NCBI RefSeq assembly: GCF_013408535.1
Contig: NZ_JACBZA010000001.1
Span: forward strand, 5,726,850-5,790,849
Direction of reading: 5' to 3'
Length of the DNA: 64,000 bases
Source of the DNA: Actinopolymorpha cephalotaxi
Lineage (GTDB): Bacteria; Actinomycetota; Actinomycetes; Propionibacteriales; Actinopolymorphaceae
How positions within the stretch are numbered: the stretch's first letter is position 1; every line of letters begins with the position of its first letter. A program made the position numbers and the translations under genes. The notes under the pieces were generated by a model. The model saw only the letters and a list, made by a program, of their open reading frames with translations, ran no database searches and was not told the DNA's origin. Shown here piece by piece: positions 46,840 to 55,511 of this stretch.

Positions 46840-47280
46840 TTACCTGAGCTCTTCGGACAGGGCGACGATGATCTCCCCAGGGCCACGGACGTAGCACAGC
46901 CGGTAGATGTCCTCGTACTGCTCCACCTCGCCGATGAGCTCCCCGCCGTGGGCTCGCAGGCCCGCGACGGCGGCGTCGACGTCGTCGACGGCGAACATGA
47001 TGCTGCGCAGGCCCAGCGTGTTCCCCAGCGCGTTCTTAGGCTCCGGACTGATCACCTCCGGGTGGTGGAACTTCGTCAGCTCGAGCCGGCCGTGGCCGTC
47101 CGGGGTCCGCAACATCGCGATGTCGACGCGGACGCCGTCGAGCGCGTTGATCCGGTCCACCCAGGGTCCCTTGATCGGCGCCTCGCCCTCCAGCTCCATG
47201 CCGAGTTCCACGAAGAACGCCTTGGCGGCCTCGAGGTCCTCGACGACGACGCTCACGTGGTGCAGCTGCTGAATCGCCAC
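46840..47280 (-). CDS. VOC (glyoxalase/dioxygenase fold) family protein
   Basis: 146 residues, two beta-alpha-beta-beta-beta modules: IQQLHHVSVVVEDLEAAKAFFVELGMEL and LGLRSIMFAVDDVDAAVAGLRAHGGEL..YVRGPGEIIVALSEE. Metal ligands His (LHHV), Glu (RLELTKF), and a C-terminal Glu (GEIIVAL) are in place. GTG start after AAGGAG. Substrate unknown. Confidence 0.88.
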   Translation of the reverse strand: MAIQQLHHVSVVVEDLEAAKAFFVELGMELEGEAPIKGPWVDRINALDGVRVDIAMLRTPDGHGRLELTKFHHPEVISPEPKNALGNTLGLRSIMFAVDDVDAAVAGLRAHGGELIGEVEQYEDIYRLCYVRGPGEIIVALSEELR

Positions 47281-47403
47281 GGTGGTTCTCCTTGATCGTT
47301 TCCTCGTCGCGCGGCCTGTCGTGGCCACTGGTCTACCTGGGACGGAGCCGGTGCCGAGTTCTCGACACCCCGACCGTACAAAGTCTCCAGAAATCTGTAC
47401 GAG

Positions 47404-48255
47404 TCACCCGGCGGCGCTTCGTTCTTCGAGGCCAGTGGCGTTCAGGAAGGTACGGATGCGCTGGGACCAGACCTCGGGTTTCTCGAAGTGGCACATGTGT
47501 GCGGCATCGTCGATGGTCGCCAGCTCACTGGTGGGGAGCGCGGCGTGCAGCCGTCGGGCGAGTTGTACGGGAAAGCCCATGTCCTTGTCTCCGTGCAGGA
47601 TCAGGATCGGCTTTCCCCATGCCCGCAGAGCCTCCTCGGGATCGACCGTGAGCCACGGGTGCATCCGCCCGGCCACGTAGGCCTCCCAGCTCCAGTCGCC
47701 CTCGTCGAGGCCCTCCAGCAGATTGAGATAGGCGGGCGCCAGGTCGAGGTCCCAGACGAAGACCGTGGAGTTTCGCAGCGCACCGTGCTGGGCGTCCTCG
47801 GCACGCTGACGCCGTTGGTATTCCTCCCAGTGCTGGAGATACGGCTCGTTGTCGGCCGCGGTGTAGGCGGAGGTCGAGGCCAGCACGAGGCGGCGCACCT
47901 GGCCGGGATGCTCGGCCACGAACTGCATCGCGGCCCGCCCGCCGGTCGAGAACCCGAGCAGGTCGACCTGGCCCAATCCGAGGACGTCGATCAGCCGGTG
48001 AGCGTCCTCGACGACGTACTCCGGCTGCAGAGCTTCCTCGGGCAGACCGCGACTGCTCCGTCCACAGCCGCGAAAGTCGAACAGCACAACGTGATGGTCG
48101 CGTGCCAGGGGTTCGAACCCGGGCAGCAGATAGCTGTGGCCGACGTCCGGCCCGCCATGAAACACCAGCAACGACGGCTTGCCCGGCCGGCGCTCACCTA
48201 ACTGCCGTACGAACAGCGTCACGTCCCCTACGTCGACCAGCTCACCGTCGTCCAT
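47404..48255 (-). CDS. Alpha/beta-hydrolase
   Basis: 283 residues. LVFHGGPDVGHSYLLPGFEPLA (oxyanion HGGP as in prolyl iminopeptidase-like enzymes), FDFRGCGRSS, nucleophile elbow LLGFSTGG, acid in LHGDKDMG, and His in DDAAHMCHFEKPE. All three catalytic residues are present. The ATG at 48255 follows GGGAG; one at 48279 is also possible. Substrate unknown. Confidence 0.88.
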   Translation of the reverse strand: MDDGELVDVGDVTLFVRQLGERRPGKPSLLVFHGGPDVGHSYLLPGFEPLARDHHVVLFDFRGCGRSSRGLPEEALQPEYVVEDAHRLIDVLGLGQVDLLGFSTGGRAAMQFVAEHPGQVRRLVLASTSAYTAADNEPYLQHWEEYQRRQRAEDAQHGALRNSTVFVWDLDLAPAYLNLLEGLDEGDWSWEAYVAGRMHPWLTVDPEEALRAWGKPILILHGDKDMGFPVQLARRLHAALPTSELATIDDAAHMCHFEKPEVWSQRIRTFLNATGLEERSAAG

Positions 48256-48301
48256 GCCGAGCAGGCTCCCAGACCCCACCGACAGCCCCGGAAGCCTTCG
48301 G

Positions 48302-48943
48302 TCAGGTCCTCAGCTGGGCCGCGGCGTTCAGAGCCTGCTCCGCGAACGTCACCATGGTGCTCGCGCCCGATGCCGTACCGACTTCGATCGCTTCGCGCGC
48401 GATCCGTTCCGCGCCGGCCCGGTCGCCCCGGTCGACGGCGACGAACGCCAGTCCCACCAGGTTTGCCGCAACACCCTCCTCGAAGCCGACCGCGCGCCGC
48501 AGCCGCGTCGACTGCTCCAGCAGGTCCCGCGCGCCGTCGAGGTCACCGGCCTGGTGCCGGGCGATCGCCAGATGGCGCAGGGAGTACGACAGCCACAGGT
48601 CGTCGTCGGCGTCGCGGCTGAGAGTGGCAGCGCGTTCCAGCAGGGGCACCGCGGTCTCGCCGTCCTTGCCCAGCACCTGGTGGTAGCAGCCCTGCCAGAA
48701 CAACGCCCGGCCCTCGCCCGCCCTGTCCCCGCGCCGGCGGTACTCCTCCGCGGCTCGCTCGAAGCAGGCGAGTTCTTCGGCGTCCGGCTCCCCTCCCGCG
48801 AGGGCGAGGGAGTGCCGCAGCATGCCGCGAGCGAGGTCGGTGCCCGGCTCGTCGCCCACCAGCGACTCCAGCGCAGGCAGCAGGTCGCTCGTGTCGCCGC
48901 AGAACACGGCCTGTCGACAGGCGCGATCGGCTCGTTCGGTCAT
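48302..48943 (-). CDS. TPR-repeat protein
   Basis: 213 residues made of helical pairs with TPR character: FERAAEEYRRRGDRAGEGRALFWQGCYHQVLG, LLERAATLSRDADDDLWLSYSLRHLAIARHQAGDLDGARDLLEQS, and VAANLVGLAFVAVDRGDRAGAERIAREAIE. Soluble, protein-interaction type. GGGAGGAC precedes the ATG at 48943. Confidence 0.8.
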   Translation of the reverse strand: MTERADRACRQAVFCGDTSDLLPALESLVGDEPGTDLARGMLRHSLALAGGEPDAEELACFERAAEEYRRRGDRAGEGRALFWQGCYHQVLGKDGETAVPLLERAATLSRDADDDLWLSYSLRHLAIARHQAGDLDGARDLLEQSTRLRRAVGFEEGVAANLVGLAFVAVDRGDRAGAERIAREAIEVGTASGASTMVTFAEQALNAAAQLRT

Positions 48944-49022
48944 CGACGTCCTCCCAGTGGTCCGCGACGACTGTGCCAGCTGCTGATCACCGCGCGCCAC
49001 GCGTCCTCCTGCGGGCCGGTGG

Positions 49023-49619
49023 TCAGTCGAGGTGCCGGCGGATCGCACCACGGATCTGCTGCTTCGTCATGGGGTCGGTCGACAGGGCGCTGTGCAGCAC
49101 CAGCCCTTCGATGAACGCGTCGAGCTCCCTGGCGGTGGTGGGGTCGAAGTGGAGTTCCAGCGCCTTCCGGCTACGGGCCATCCATGCCTGGGTGACGGCC
49201 TTCAGCGTGGGGTTTCGGGCCGCGGCTCCGTAGAGCTCGACGGCGAGGACGAGGTCTCGGCCCGAGCCGGCGCCGAGCAGGTCCTCCCAGATCAGCGTCA
49301 CGACGGCTTCCACCGCCTCGTCCCGGTCACCCGCGGCACCCAGCCGCTCGTCGAAGGCGCGGGCGGCGGTGTCCGCGTGCCGGCTGAACGCCTCGGCGAG
49401 CACCTCCTCGAGTGAGCCGAAGTGGTAGGTCATCGATCCCAGGGGCACGTCGGCGACCCGGGCGATCTCCCGGTGCGTCGTTCCGGCCACACCCCGCTCG
49501 GCGATGACGGTGAGCGCGGCGTCGATGATCCGGTCGCGCCGCCCGGGGTCCTGCCGCCGGGGGCGCCGGCCGACCTGACCTGTGGAGGTGGCTGCAGCGG
49601 AGGTGGCGGCGGCGCTCAT
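49023..49619 (-). CDS. TetR-family transcriptional regulator
   Basis: 198 residues. After an Ala/Thr-rich N-terminus, RDRIIDAALTVIAERGVAGTTHREIARVADVPLGSMTYHFGSLEEVLAEAF is the TetR helix-turn-helix; the rest is the helical ligand domain. Its ATG overlaps the acetyltransferase stop (ATGA). Its likely target is the double palindrome at 50211-50244 between the acetyltransferase and the MFS gene. Confidence 0.93.
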   Translation of the reverse strand: MSAAATSAAATSTGQVGRRPRRQDPGRRDRIIDAALTVIAERGVAGTTHREIARVADVPLGSMTYHFGSLEEVLAEAFSRHADTAARAFDERLGAAGDRDEAVEAVVTLIWEDLLGAGSGRDLVLAVELYGAAARNPTLKAVTQAWMARSRKALELHFDPTTARELDAFIEGLVLHSALSTDPMTKQQIRGAIRRHLD

Positions 49620-50209
49620 GCCGCACCCGGCTCGATCGTACGGACGACGCGCGCCGGGTTGCCCACGGCGACGACGTTCTCGGGCAGGTCGCGGGTGACG
49701 ACCGCGCCGGCGCCGACCACGGTGTTGGCGCCGATGGCGACGCCGGCGAGCACGATCGCCCCGCTGCCCAGCCACACGTTGTCACCGATGCTGATCGGCT
49801 TGGCGGCTTCCCACTTCGCCCGGCGCAACTCGGGGTCGACCGGATGGGTGGGTGTGAGCAGTTGGACGTTCGTACCGATCTGGACGTCGTCGCCGATGGT
49901 GATCGCCGCGACGTCCAGCGCGACCAACCCGAAGTTGGCGAACGTCCGGGCGCCGATGCGGATGTTGCTGCCGTAGTCGACCCGCAGCGGAGCCCTGATG
50001 TAGGAGTCCTCGCCGAACGCGCCGAGCAGCTTGCCCAGCAGCCTTCGTTGCTGCTCGGGGTCGCGCGCCGACGTTGCGTTGAACTCGTCCATCAGGTCCA
50101 TCGCCTGGAGCTGGGCTTCCAGGATGGCCGGGTCGTCCGCGACGTAGAGATCGCCGGCCAGCATCCGCTCGTGCATCGAGCGCCCGTCCGCATCAGTGCC
50201 AGTACCCAT
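49616..50209 (-). CDS. Maltose/galactoside O-acetyltransferase-like protein (LbH fold)
   Basis: 197 residues. N-terminal Mac-type segment MHERMLAGDLYVADDPAI, then hexapeptide repeats building a left-handed beta helix: IRIGARTFANFGLVALDVAAITIGDDVQIGTNVQLLTPTHPVDPE..GDNVWLGSGAIVLAGVAIGANTVVGAGAVVTRDLP. The His of THPVD is the expected catalytic residue. Sugar acceptor unknown. First gene of a two-gene operon with tetR. Confidence 0.9.
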   Translation of the reverse strand: MGTGTDADGRSMHERMLAGDLYVADDPAILEAQLQAMDLMDEFNATSARDPEQQRRLLGKLLGAFGEDSYIRAPLRVDYGSNIRIGARTFANFGLVALDVAAITIGDDVQIGTNVQLLTPTHPVDPELRRAKWEAAKPISIGDNVWLGSGAIVLAGVAIGANTVVGAGAVVTRDLPENVVAVGNPARVVRTIEPGAA

Positions 50210-50210
50210 G

Positions 50211-50244
50211 TGTACGAGCGTACACATCCTAGGTACGCTCGTAC
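50211..50244. promoter_or_regulatory. Double palindromic operator between acetyltransferase/tetR and MFS gene
   Basis: TGTACG-AG-CGTACA (50211-50224) and GTACG-CT-CGTAC (50233-50244) are two palindromes about 21 bp apart, centre to centre. Together they also form a 12-bp inverted repeat with a 9-bp spacer. Position and symmetry fit binding of the neighbouring TetR protein, controlling both directions. It reaches to 2 bp from the acetyltransferase start. Confidence 0.75.
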
Positions 50245-50304
50245 GGCGCGGACCGGTGCAGTTCCTCGCCTGCTGTCTTCTCACCTCTGGGCCCGAAGGA
50301 CGTC

Positions 50305-51546
50305 ATGACCTCCACCATCGCCACGCCGACGACGCCGGCAACGGTCCGCGCCGCCACGGCGGCGACCTACGCCGCGTTCATCGGATCGGGTTTCGCGTTC
50401 GCCAGCTGGGCCTCCCGGATCCCGCAGGTACGCGACCGCCTCGAACTCGACTCGGCCGCGCTCGGCCTGGTACTGCTCGCGATCGCCGTGGGTTCACTGC
50501 TGGCGTTGCCGCTTTCCGGGCCGGTCGTCACCCGGATAGGTTCGGCCCGCACCGTCACGGCGATGGCCATCCTGCTCGCCGTCGGTCTGACCACGGCCGC
50601 GCTCGGCTCGCTCATCGGTGTCGTACCGGTGGTGATCGGGTTGTTCCTGCTCGGCTTCGCCAACGGCGCGTGGGACGTGGCGATGAACGTCCAGGGCACG
50701 GTCGTCGAACGCCACCTCGACCGGTCGATCATGTCCCGCTTCCACGCAGGGTTCAGCCTCGGCACCGTCGCCGGCGCGCTGGTCGGCGCCGCCATGGTGG
50801 CGCTGCACGTGGAGGTCGCAGTTCACCTGGCCGCGGTCGCCGTACTGGTGGTGATCCCCGTGGTGTGGTTCGCGCGGCGGTTCGTCCCCGATCACGACGG
50901 GACCGACGAGGACCACGACGAGGCCGGGCAGCCGCCGCGCGGCGGTGCGCTGGCCGCCTGGCGGGAGCCGCGCACCCTGCTCATCGGGCTCTTCGTCCTC
51001 ACCTTCGCGTTCGCCGAGGGCGTCGGCAACGACTGGATCAGCGTCGCCTCGATCGACGGCCACGGCGTCTCGCCCGCGCTCGGCACGCTCGCGTTCGCCG
51101 GCTTCCTCACCGCCATGACGGCCGGTCGCTGGTTCGGCCCCGGGCTGCTGGACCGGTACGGCCGGGTCCGCGTGGTCCGCACCATCGCCCTGATCGGCAT
51201 CGTCGGGGTGGGCGTGTTCGTCTTCGCGCCCGTGCCGGGCCTCGCCTACGCCGGCGCCCTGCTGTGGGGCCTCGGCGCGTCGCTCGGCTTCCCGGTCGGC
51301 ATGAGTGCCGGCGGGGACGACCCGCGGCGGGCCGCTGCCCGGGTCAGCGTCATCGCCTCGATCGGCTACTGCGCGTTCCTCGCCGGGCCGCCCGCGATCG
51401 GCTTCCTGGGGCACCAGATCACCGTGCTGCGTGCGCTGGTCGTCGTGGCCGTACTCCTCGGCCTGGCCGTGCTCATCGCCACCAGCGTCCGTCCCCTGTC
51501 CGCCGTACAGCCGGCGCCCGACGAGGCCGCCGACCGGGCCGCCTGA
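50305..51546 (+). CDS. MFS transporter
   Basis: 413 residues, 12 predicted helices in two halves. FIGSGFAFASWASRIPQVRDRLELD and GFANGAWDVAMNVQGTVVER are typical of the FucP/YbjJ-like branch of MFS proteins. An acidic cytoplasmic loop (DHDGTDEDHDEAGQPP) separates the halves. AAGGA precedes the ATG. Divergent from, and probably repressed by, tetR. Substrate unknown, probably export. Confidence 0.92.
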   Translation: MTSTIATPTTPATVRAATAATYAAFIGSGFAFASWASRIPQVRDRLELDSAALGLVLLAIAVGSLLALPLSGPVVTRIGSARTVTAMAILLAVGLTTAALGSLIGVVPVVIGLFLLGFANGAWDVAMNVQGTVVERHLDRSIMSRFHAGFSLGTVAGALVGAAMVALHVEVAVHLAAVAVLVVIPVVWFARRFVPDHDGTDEDHDEAGQPPRGGALAAWREPRTLLIGLFVLTFAFAEGVGNDWISVASIDGHGVSPALGTLAFAGFLTAMTAGRWFGPGLLDRYGRVRVVRTIALIGIVGVGVFVFAPVPGLAYAGALLWGLGASLGFPVGMSAGGDDPRRAAARVSVIASIGYCAFLAGPPAIGFLGHQITVLRALVVVAVLLGLAVLIATSVRPLSAVQPAPDEAADRAA

Positions 51547-51586
51547 CGCTGCCGCACGGCACGGGCGGGGCGCCACACCGGAGGTT

Positions 51587-52180
51587 CTATCGGGGCTTGA
51601 GAACGACCTGGGTGGGTGCGTCCTTGGGAACCACGACGGCCCGCCAGGTGTAGGTCTGCCCCTTCGGCCCGCCGGTGATGAACCGGTCGCCCCTGGCCTG
51701 TCCGGGCTTGTCGTCGACGAACGTGAAGGCGCGGTGTCCGTTCACGGTGATCTGGTGCAGGCCGCCCGCGCGGTCCGCGACGCCGATCCGCACCCCCAGC
51801 GTGCCCGGGTCCGCCACGTCTCCGGTCCGCACCACGACGGGATGCCACACCGAGGTGCAGGACCCGGTGCACACACCCACCTTCGAGTTCACCGGCCCGC
51901 TGTTGGTGTAGACGGTCAGCCCGCGATGGTCGGTCAGGAGACGGCTGAACCCCGCGATCTCCCGGCTCCGCAGCACCGACGGCCCCGCCGTCGGGGTGTA
52001 CGCGGGCGGCGCGCTCGGCACGAAGCCGGCCGGGTCGCCGGACTGGGAGGGCTTCGGGTTTCCCCCGCAGCCGGTGACCAGCAGCGCACCCACCACCGTC
52101 GCCGCCACGGCCAGCCGGACGACGCCCGCACGCGCGTGCGGGCCGCGTCCGTTCCGGTACCGCGCTCGGTTCGTCACCAT
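51587..52180 (-). CDS. COG4315-type secreted-repeat lipoprotein (copy 1)
   Basis: 197 residues. Signal peptide ending in lipobox LVTGC, a Pro/Ser linker, then a repeat-type domain: FSRLLTDHRGLTVYTNSGPVNSK, CTGSCTSVWHPVVV, LHQITVNGHRAFTFVDDKPGQARGDRFITGG and TYTWRAVVVP. These are PF03640 ('secreted repeat') features, normally with one Cys pair (CxGxC). Found in many actinomycetes; function unknown. Last of four tandem copies. Confidence 0.87.
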   Translation of the reverse strand: MVTNRARYRNGRGPHARAGVVRLAVAATVVGALLVTGCGGNPKPSQSGDPAGFVPSAPPAYTPTAGPSVLRSREIAGFSRLLTDHRGLTVYTNSGPVNSKVGVCTGSCTSVWHPVVVRTGDVADPGTLGVRIGVADRAGGLHQITVNGHRAFTFVDDKPGQARGDRFITGGPKGQTYTWRAVVVPKDAPTQVVLKPR

Positions 52181-52194
52181 CAGCTGACTCCATG

Positions 52195-52234
52195 CCTTCG
52201 TGGTTTCGGCAGAACCTTCGTGGTTTCGGCAGAC
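52195..52234. repeat. 20-bp tandem direct repeat
   Basis: CCTTCGTGGTTTCGGCAGA occurs twice with a 20-bp period, between the stop of copy 2 and the start of copy 1 of the lipoprotein array. A local duplication. Confidence 0.9.
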
Positions 52235-52268
52235 AGGGCTGCAACCCGCGCCGGGCCCGCGGGCCTGG

Positions 52269-52880
52269 TCACTTCCGTGGCTTGAAGACGACCTGGGCAG
52301 GTGCGCCCTTCGGGACTCGTACGGCACGCCAGGTGTAGGTCTTCCCGCTGGACGAGCCGGTGATGAACAGGTCGCCCTGAAGCTGCCCGGGCCGGTCCGC
52401 CACGAAGGTGTAGGCGCGGCGTCCGTTCACGGCGAGCTGGTGCCCCTGGCCGGGGCGGTCGATGGTGCTGATCCGTACCCCCAGCGTGCCCGGGTCGACC
52501 AGGTCGCCGAGGTTCACGAGTACGGGATGCCACACGGAGGTGCACGAACCCGTACACACGGCGTTCGCCGGGCTCGCGGGACCGTCGTTGACGTAGATGC
52601 TCAGGCCCTGGCTGGTGGTCATGATGCGGCTGTAGCCCTTGACCTCGCGGGTTCTCACCGCCGCGGCCTGGACGGTGGGGGTGTACGCGGGCAGGGCGCT
52701 CGGCACCCATGCGGCCGGCTTGCCACGCGTGGGTGAGTCACCCTGACATCCGGCGACCAGCGCCGCGACGATCACCACGGCCACGACGGAGACTGTGGCG
52801 AGACGTACGACACCCCGCGGCCGTCGCGAGCGTGGGCGCGCTGTGAGCCGGCTGTCCGGATACCGCGTTCTGTTCGTCAT
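52269..52880 (-). CDS. COG4315-type secreted-repeat lipoprotein (copy 2)
   Basis: 203 residues. Arg-rich N-region, hydrophobic core and lipobox VAGCQ; then YSRIMTTSQGLSIYVNDGPAS, CTGSCTSVWHPVLV, HQLAVNGRRAYTFVADRPGQLQGDLFITG and TYTWRAVRVP. GGAGTCGAC precedes the ATG. Same family and orientation as its neighbours. Confidence 0.87.
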   Translation of the reverse strand: MTNRTRYPDSRLTARPRSRRPRGVVRLATVSVVAVVIVAALVAGCQGDSPTRGKPAAWVPSALPAYTPTVQAAAVRTREVKGYSRIMTTSQGLSIYVNDGPASPANAVCTGSCTSVWHPVLVNLGDLVDPGTLGVRISTIDRPGQGHQLAVNGRRAYTFVADRPGQLQGDLFITGSSSGKTYTWRAVRVPKGAPAQVVFKPRK

Positions 52881-52893
52881 GTCGACTCCGTAC

Positions 52894-53493
52894 TCATCGC
52901 TCTAACGGGATCGTCGCCGGAGCGGTCGAGGGGAGGACGATCACCGACCAGGTGTAGACGTCACCGGTCGTGGTGCCGGTCAGGAAGTGCTGCCCGCGGG
53001 TCTGGCCGGGCAGCTTGTCGACCACGAACGTGTAGACGCGACGCCCGTTGGTGGTGAGCTGGTGCAGTCCGCCGGGCAGCGGCAGGGTCCCGAAGGTTTC
53101 CCCCGGCACCCCGGCGACCTTCGACCGGACGCTCGCCGACCCGACCACCAGCGGGCGCCAGATGTTCGTGCAGACGCCCTTGCAACGGGACACGACCTGG
53201 CTGGCGGGAACGCTGTCGGTGGCGTAGACCGTGAGGCCACGGGAGTCGGTCAGCACCCGCCCACCGCCCGGAAGCGTTCGCGAGCCCAGCCTCGTCGGCC
53301 CCACCGTCGGTGAGTACGACGGACGCGGACCTTCCCCGCTGGACGTCGGCACCGGAAACCCAGAACTCACCGGCACTCCCTTCCGGACTGGGGGCGAGCC
53401 CTGGCAACCGGTCACCGCGATGGTCACGACGACGGTGAGCAGGACCAACAGTCCCCAGGTCGATCCGCCGCTTCTTGACGTCGAACTGGTCAT
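52894..53493 (-). CDS. COG4315-type secreted-repeat lipoprotein (copy 3, divergent)
   Basis: 199 residues, lipobox VTGCQ. The domain is recognisable but divergent: GRVLTDSRGLTVYATDSVPASQ, CKGVCTNIWRPLVVG instead of C(T)GSCTSVWHP, and VYTFVVDKLPGQTRGQHFLTG. The His of the WHP motif is Arg. The gene ends 13 bp before copy 2 starts. Function unknown. Confidence 0.83.
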   Translation of the reverse strand: MTSSTSRSGGSTWGLLVLLTVVVTIAVTGCQGSPPVRKGVPVSSGFPVPTSSGEGPRPSYSPTVGPTRLGSRTLPGGGRVLTDSRGLTVYATDSVPASQVVSRCKGVCTNIWRPLVVGSASVRSKVAGVPGETFGTLPLPGGLHQLTTNGRRVYTFVVDKLPGQTRGQHFLTGTTTGDVYTWSVIVLPSTAPATIPLER

Positions 53494-53514
53494 CCGTACC
53501 CCTGATCCGTGGGT

Positions 53515-54120
53515 TCACCTGGGCGTGAAGACGACCTCGGTCGGCGCGGCATCCGCGACTCGTACCGCCCGCCAGGTGTAGGTCCGGTTCTGTGCCCCGC
53601 CGGTGATGAAGGAGTCGCCACCGACCTGCCCGGGCCCGCTGTCGGCGACGAACGTGTACGCGCGGTGCCCGTTGACGGCGAGCTGGTGCAGCCCGCCAGG
53701 ACGTTCCAGGACGGTGAGCCGAACTCCCAGCGAGCCCGGACCTGTCAGCTCCCTGGCGTCGACGATCACCGGATGCCAGACCGAGGTGCACGAACCCGTA
53801 CACCCGGGCACCTTCGAGTTGACCGGTCCGCTGTTGGTGTAGATGGTCATCCCCCGGTGGTCGGTGAGCAGCCGGCTGAAACCTTTGACCTCCCGGGTAA
53901 GCACCACGGACGGGCCAACCGTCGGGGTGTACGCGGCCGGGGCGCTCGAGACAACCGCTGCCGTCGGGTCGTCCCGGGTTGAAGGTGAGTTTCCCTGGCA
54001 TCCGGCGACCGCCGCCATCGACATGATCGCGGCCGTGGCCACCGCTCCTGCACACCACCCGAGACCGGGCCGCCGCGCACGCGGTGCGGGTCTGGAGTCC
54101 TGGGACCGCGCGCTCCCCAT
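53515..54120 (-). CDS. COG4315-type secreted-repeat lipoprotein (copy 4)
   Basis: 201 residues. Arg-rich N-region, lipobox VAGCQ, then FSRLLTDHRGMTIYTNSGPVNSK, CTGSCTSVWHPVIV, LHQLAVNGHRAYTFVADSGPGQVGGDSFITGG and TYTWRAVRV. Very close to copy 1. GAGGGGG precedes the ATG at 54120. First gene of the array. Confidence 0.87.
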   Translation of the reverse strand: MGSARSQDSRPAPRARRPGLGWCAGAVATAAIMSMAAVAGCQGNSPSTRDDPTAAVVSSAPAAYTPTVGPSVVLTREVKGFSRLLTDHRGMTIYTNSGPVNSKVPGCTGSCTSVWHPVIVDARELTGPGSLGVRLTVLERPGGLHQLAVNGHRAYTFVADSGPGQVGGDSFITGGAQNRTYTWRAVRVADAAPTEVVFTPR

Positions 54121-54235
54121 GGCCACCCCCTCTGCGGTGCCCCCTACCCTCCGTTCCGGATCGGCCAACCCATTACCAGGATCGCGGCGACCTGGACGGG
54201 CCGGACGAGGCCAAGGGTTGGCCTAGCCTGAGCGG

Positions 54236-54802
54236 GTGGTCACCAGAGAACGGGACGGACGCACATGGCTGATCGGGACCGGTGCCGACGTCACGTGGAT
54301 CGTTCGCGGCACCTCCGTGAGCCGGACCGTCACCGCGGCCATCCCGCCGGATTTCGCGGCGTACGCCACCCTGCTGCTGCCCCAGGAGACCGAGGAGCAG
54401 TACGAACGCGACCGCGCGCTGGTCTCGCTGCTGCGTGAGCAGTCGCCGGACCAGCCGTGGTGGATTGGTTACCTCGACACCGGTGCCGACGACATCGTTT
54501 TCCCCGACGCGCCCAAGGTGACCATGTACACGGGCTGGCGGTACGTGCTGGTGGAGGCCGGGCCGGAGCAGGCGACGACCTGGCGGCACCAGCAGGCCGG
54601 GGCGTTCTGGCTGGGCTCGTTGCCCAACCTGATGTTCCCCGCGGACCGTTCCTGGCTGGTGTCGACGATGTGGGACGACGACCGGACCTGCGTCGGCGGG
54701 CCGGCCGGGCTGGTGGACCGGCTCGTCCGTGACCCGGTCCTGCGGGGCCGGCAGGTGACCCTCGACCAGGACGCCACCCCGCCCGATCGCCCACCCTGCT
54801 GA
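54236..54802 (+). CDS. Conserved hypothetical protein
   Basis: 188 residues, GTG start, no signal peptide or membrane helix. Trp-rich: WWIGYLDTGADDIVFPDAP, AGAFWLGSLPNLMFPADRSWLVSTMWDDDRTCVGGP. I associate the LPNLMFPADRSWLVS string with uncharacterised actinobacterial proteins, but know no function. Confidence 0.75.
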   Translation: MVTRERDGRTWLIGTGADVTWIVRGTSVSRTVTAAIPPDFAAYATLLLPQETEEQYERDRALVSLLREQSPDQPWWIGYLDTGADDIVFPDAPKVTMYTGWRYVLVEAGPEQATTWRHQQAGAFWLGSLPNLMFPADRSWLVSTMWDDDRTCVGGPAGLVDRLVRDPVLRGRQVTLDQDATPPDRPPC

Positions 54803-54845
54803 GCAGTCCGGTCGATGTCGGCGCCGGCCACTAGGGTTTCCGACC

Positions 54846-55505
54846 GTGAGGACGGACGAATGGCTGGCGGACACCCGCACCTCCTACGACACCGTCGCGG
54901 TCGGCTACGCCGACTTCGTGCGGAGCGCCCTGGCCGAACAGCCCTACCTGCGAGCGGGTCTGGCGGTGTTCGCCGAACTCGTGCACGCCGCCGGGGACGG
55001 CCCGGGCCCGGTGGCGGACGTGGGCTGCGGGCCGGGACACGTGACCGCGCACCTGCACTCGTTGGGGCTCGACGCCTTCGGCCTGGACCTGTCACCGGCG
55101 ATGGTCGACGTGGCCCGCCGCGGCCATCCCGGCCTGCGGTTCGAGGTGGGCTCGATGACCGAGCTGCCACTCGCCGACTCCTCGGTCGCCGGACTGGTGG
55201 CGTTCTGGTCGTTGATCCACGTACCCGACGAGGTGGTGCCGACGGTGCTCGGGCACTTCCGGCGGGTGCTGCGCCCCGGCGGCCCGCTGCTGCTCGGCTT
55301 CCACGTCGGCGACGGATCGACGCTGAAGACGCAGGGCTACGGCGGCCATCCGATGAGGGTCCACGTCCACCGGCGACGCCCGGAGCAGGTGACGGACTGG
55401 CTGCGCGACGCCGGTCTCACGGTCTCCACCGAACTGCGGCTCGACGTCGACCAGAGTTCCCAGGGCGCGTTGCTCTTCGCCCGCCGCGGTGATTCGTTCC
55501 GCTGA
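54846..55505 (+). CDS. SAM-dependent methyltransferase (class I)
   Basis: 219 residues. SAM motif I VADVGCGPGHVTAHL, motif II with acidic FGLDLSPAMVDVA, motif III LVAFWSLIHVPD and IV VLRPGGPLLLGFHVG. GTG start. A HVGDGSTLKTQGYGGHPMRVHVHRR segment follows. Acceptor unknown. Confidence 0.9.
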   Translation: MRTDEWLADTRTSYDTVAVGYADFVRSALAEQPYLRAGLAVFAELVHAAGDGPGPVADVGCGPGHVTAHLHSLGLDAFGLDLSPAMVDVARRGHPGLRFEVGSMTELPLADSSVAGLVAFWSLIHVPDEVVPTVLGHFRRVLRPGGPLLLGFHVGDGSTLKTQGYGGHPMRVHVHRRRPEQVTDWLRDAGLTVSTELRLDVDQSSQGALLFARRGDSFR

Positions 55506-55511
55506 AGAACG

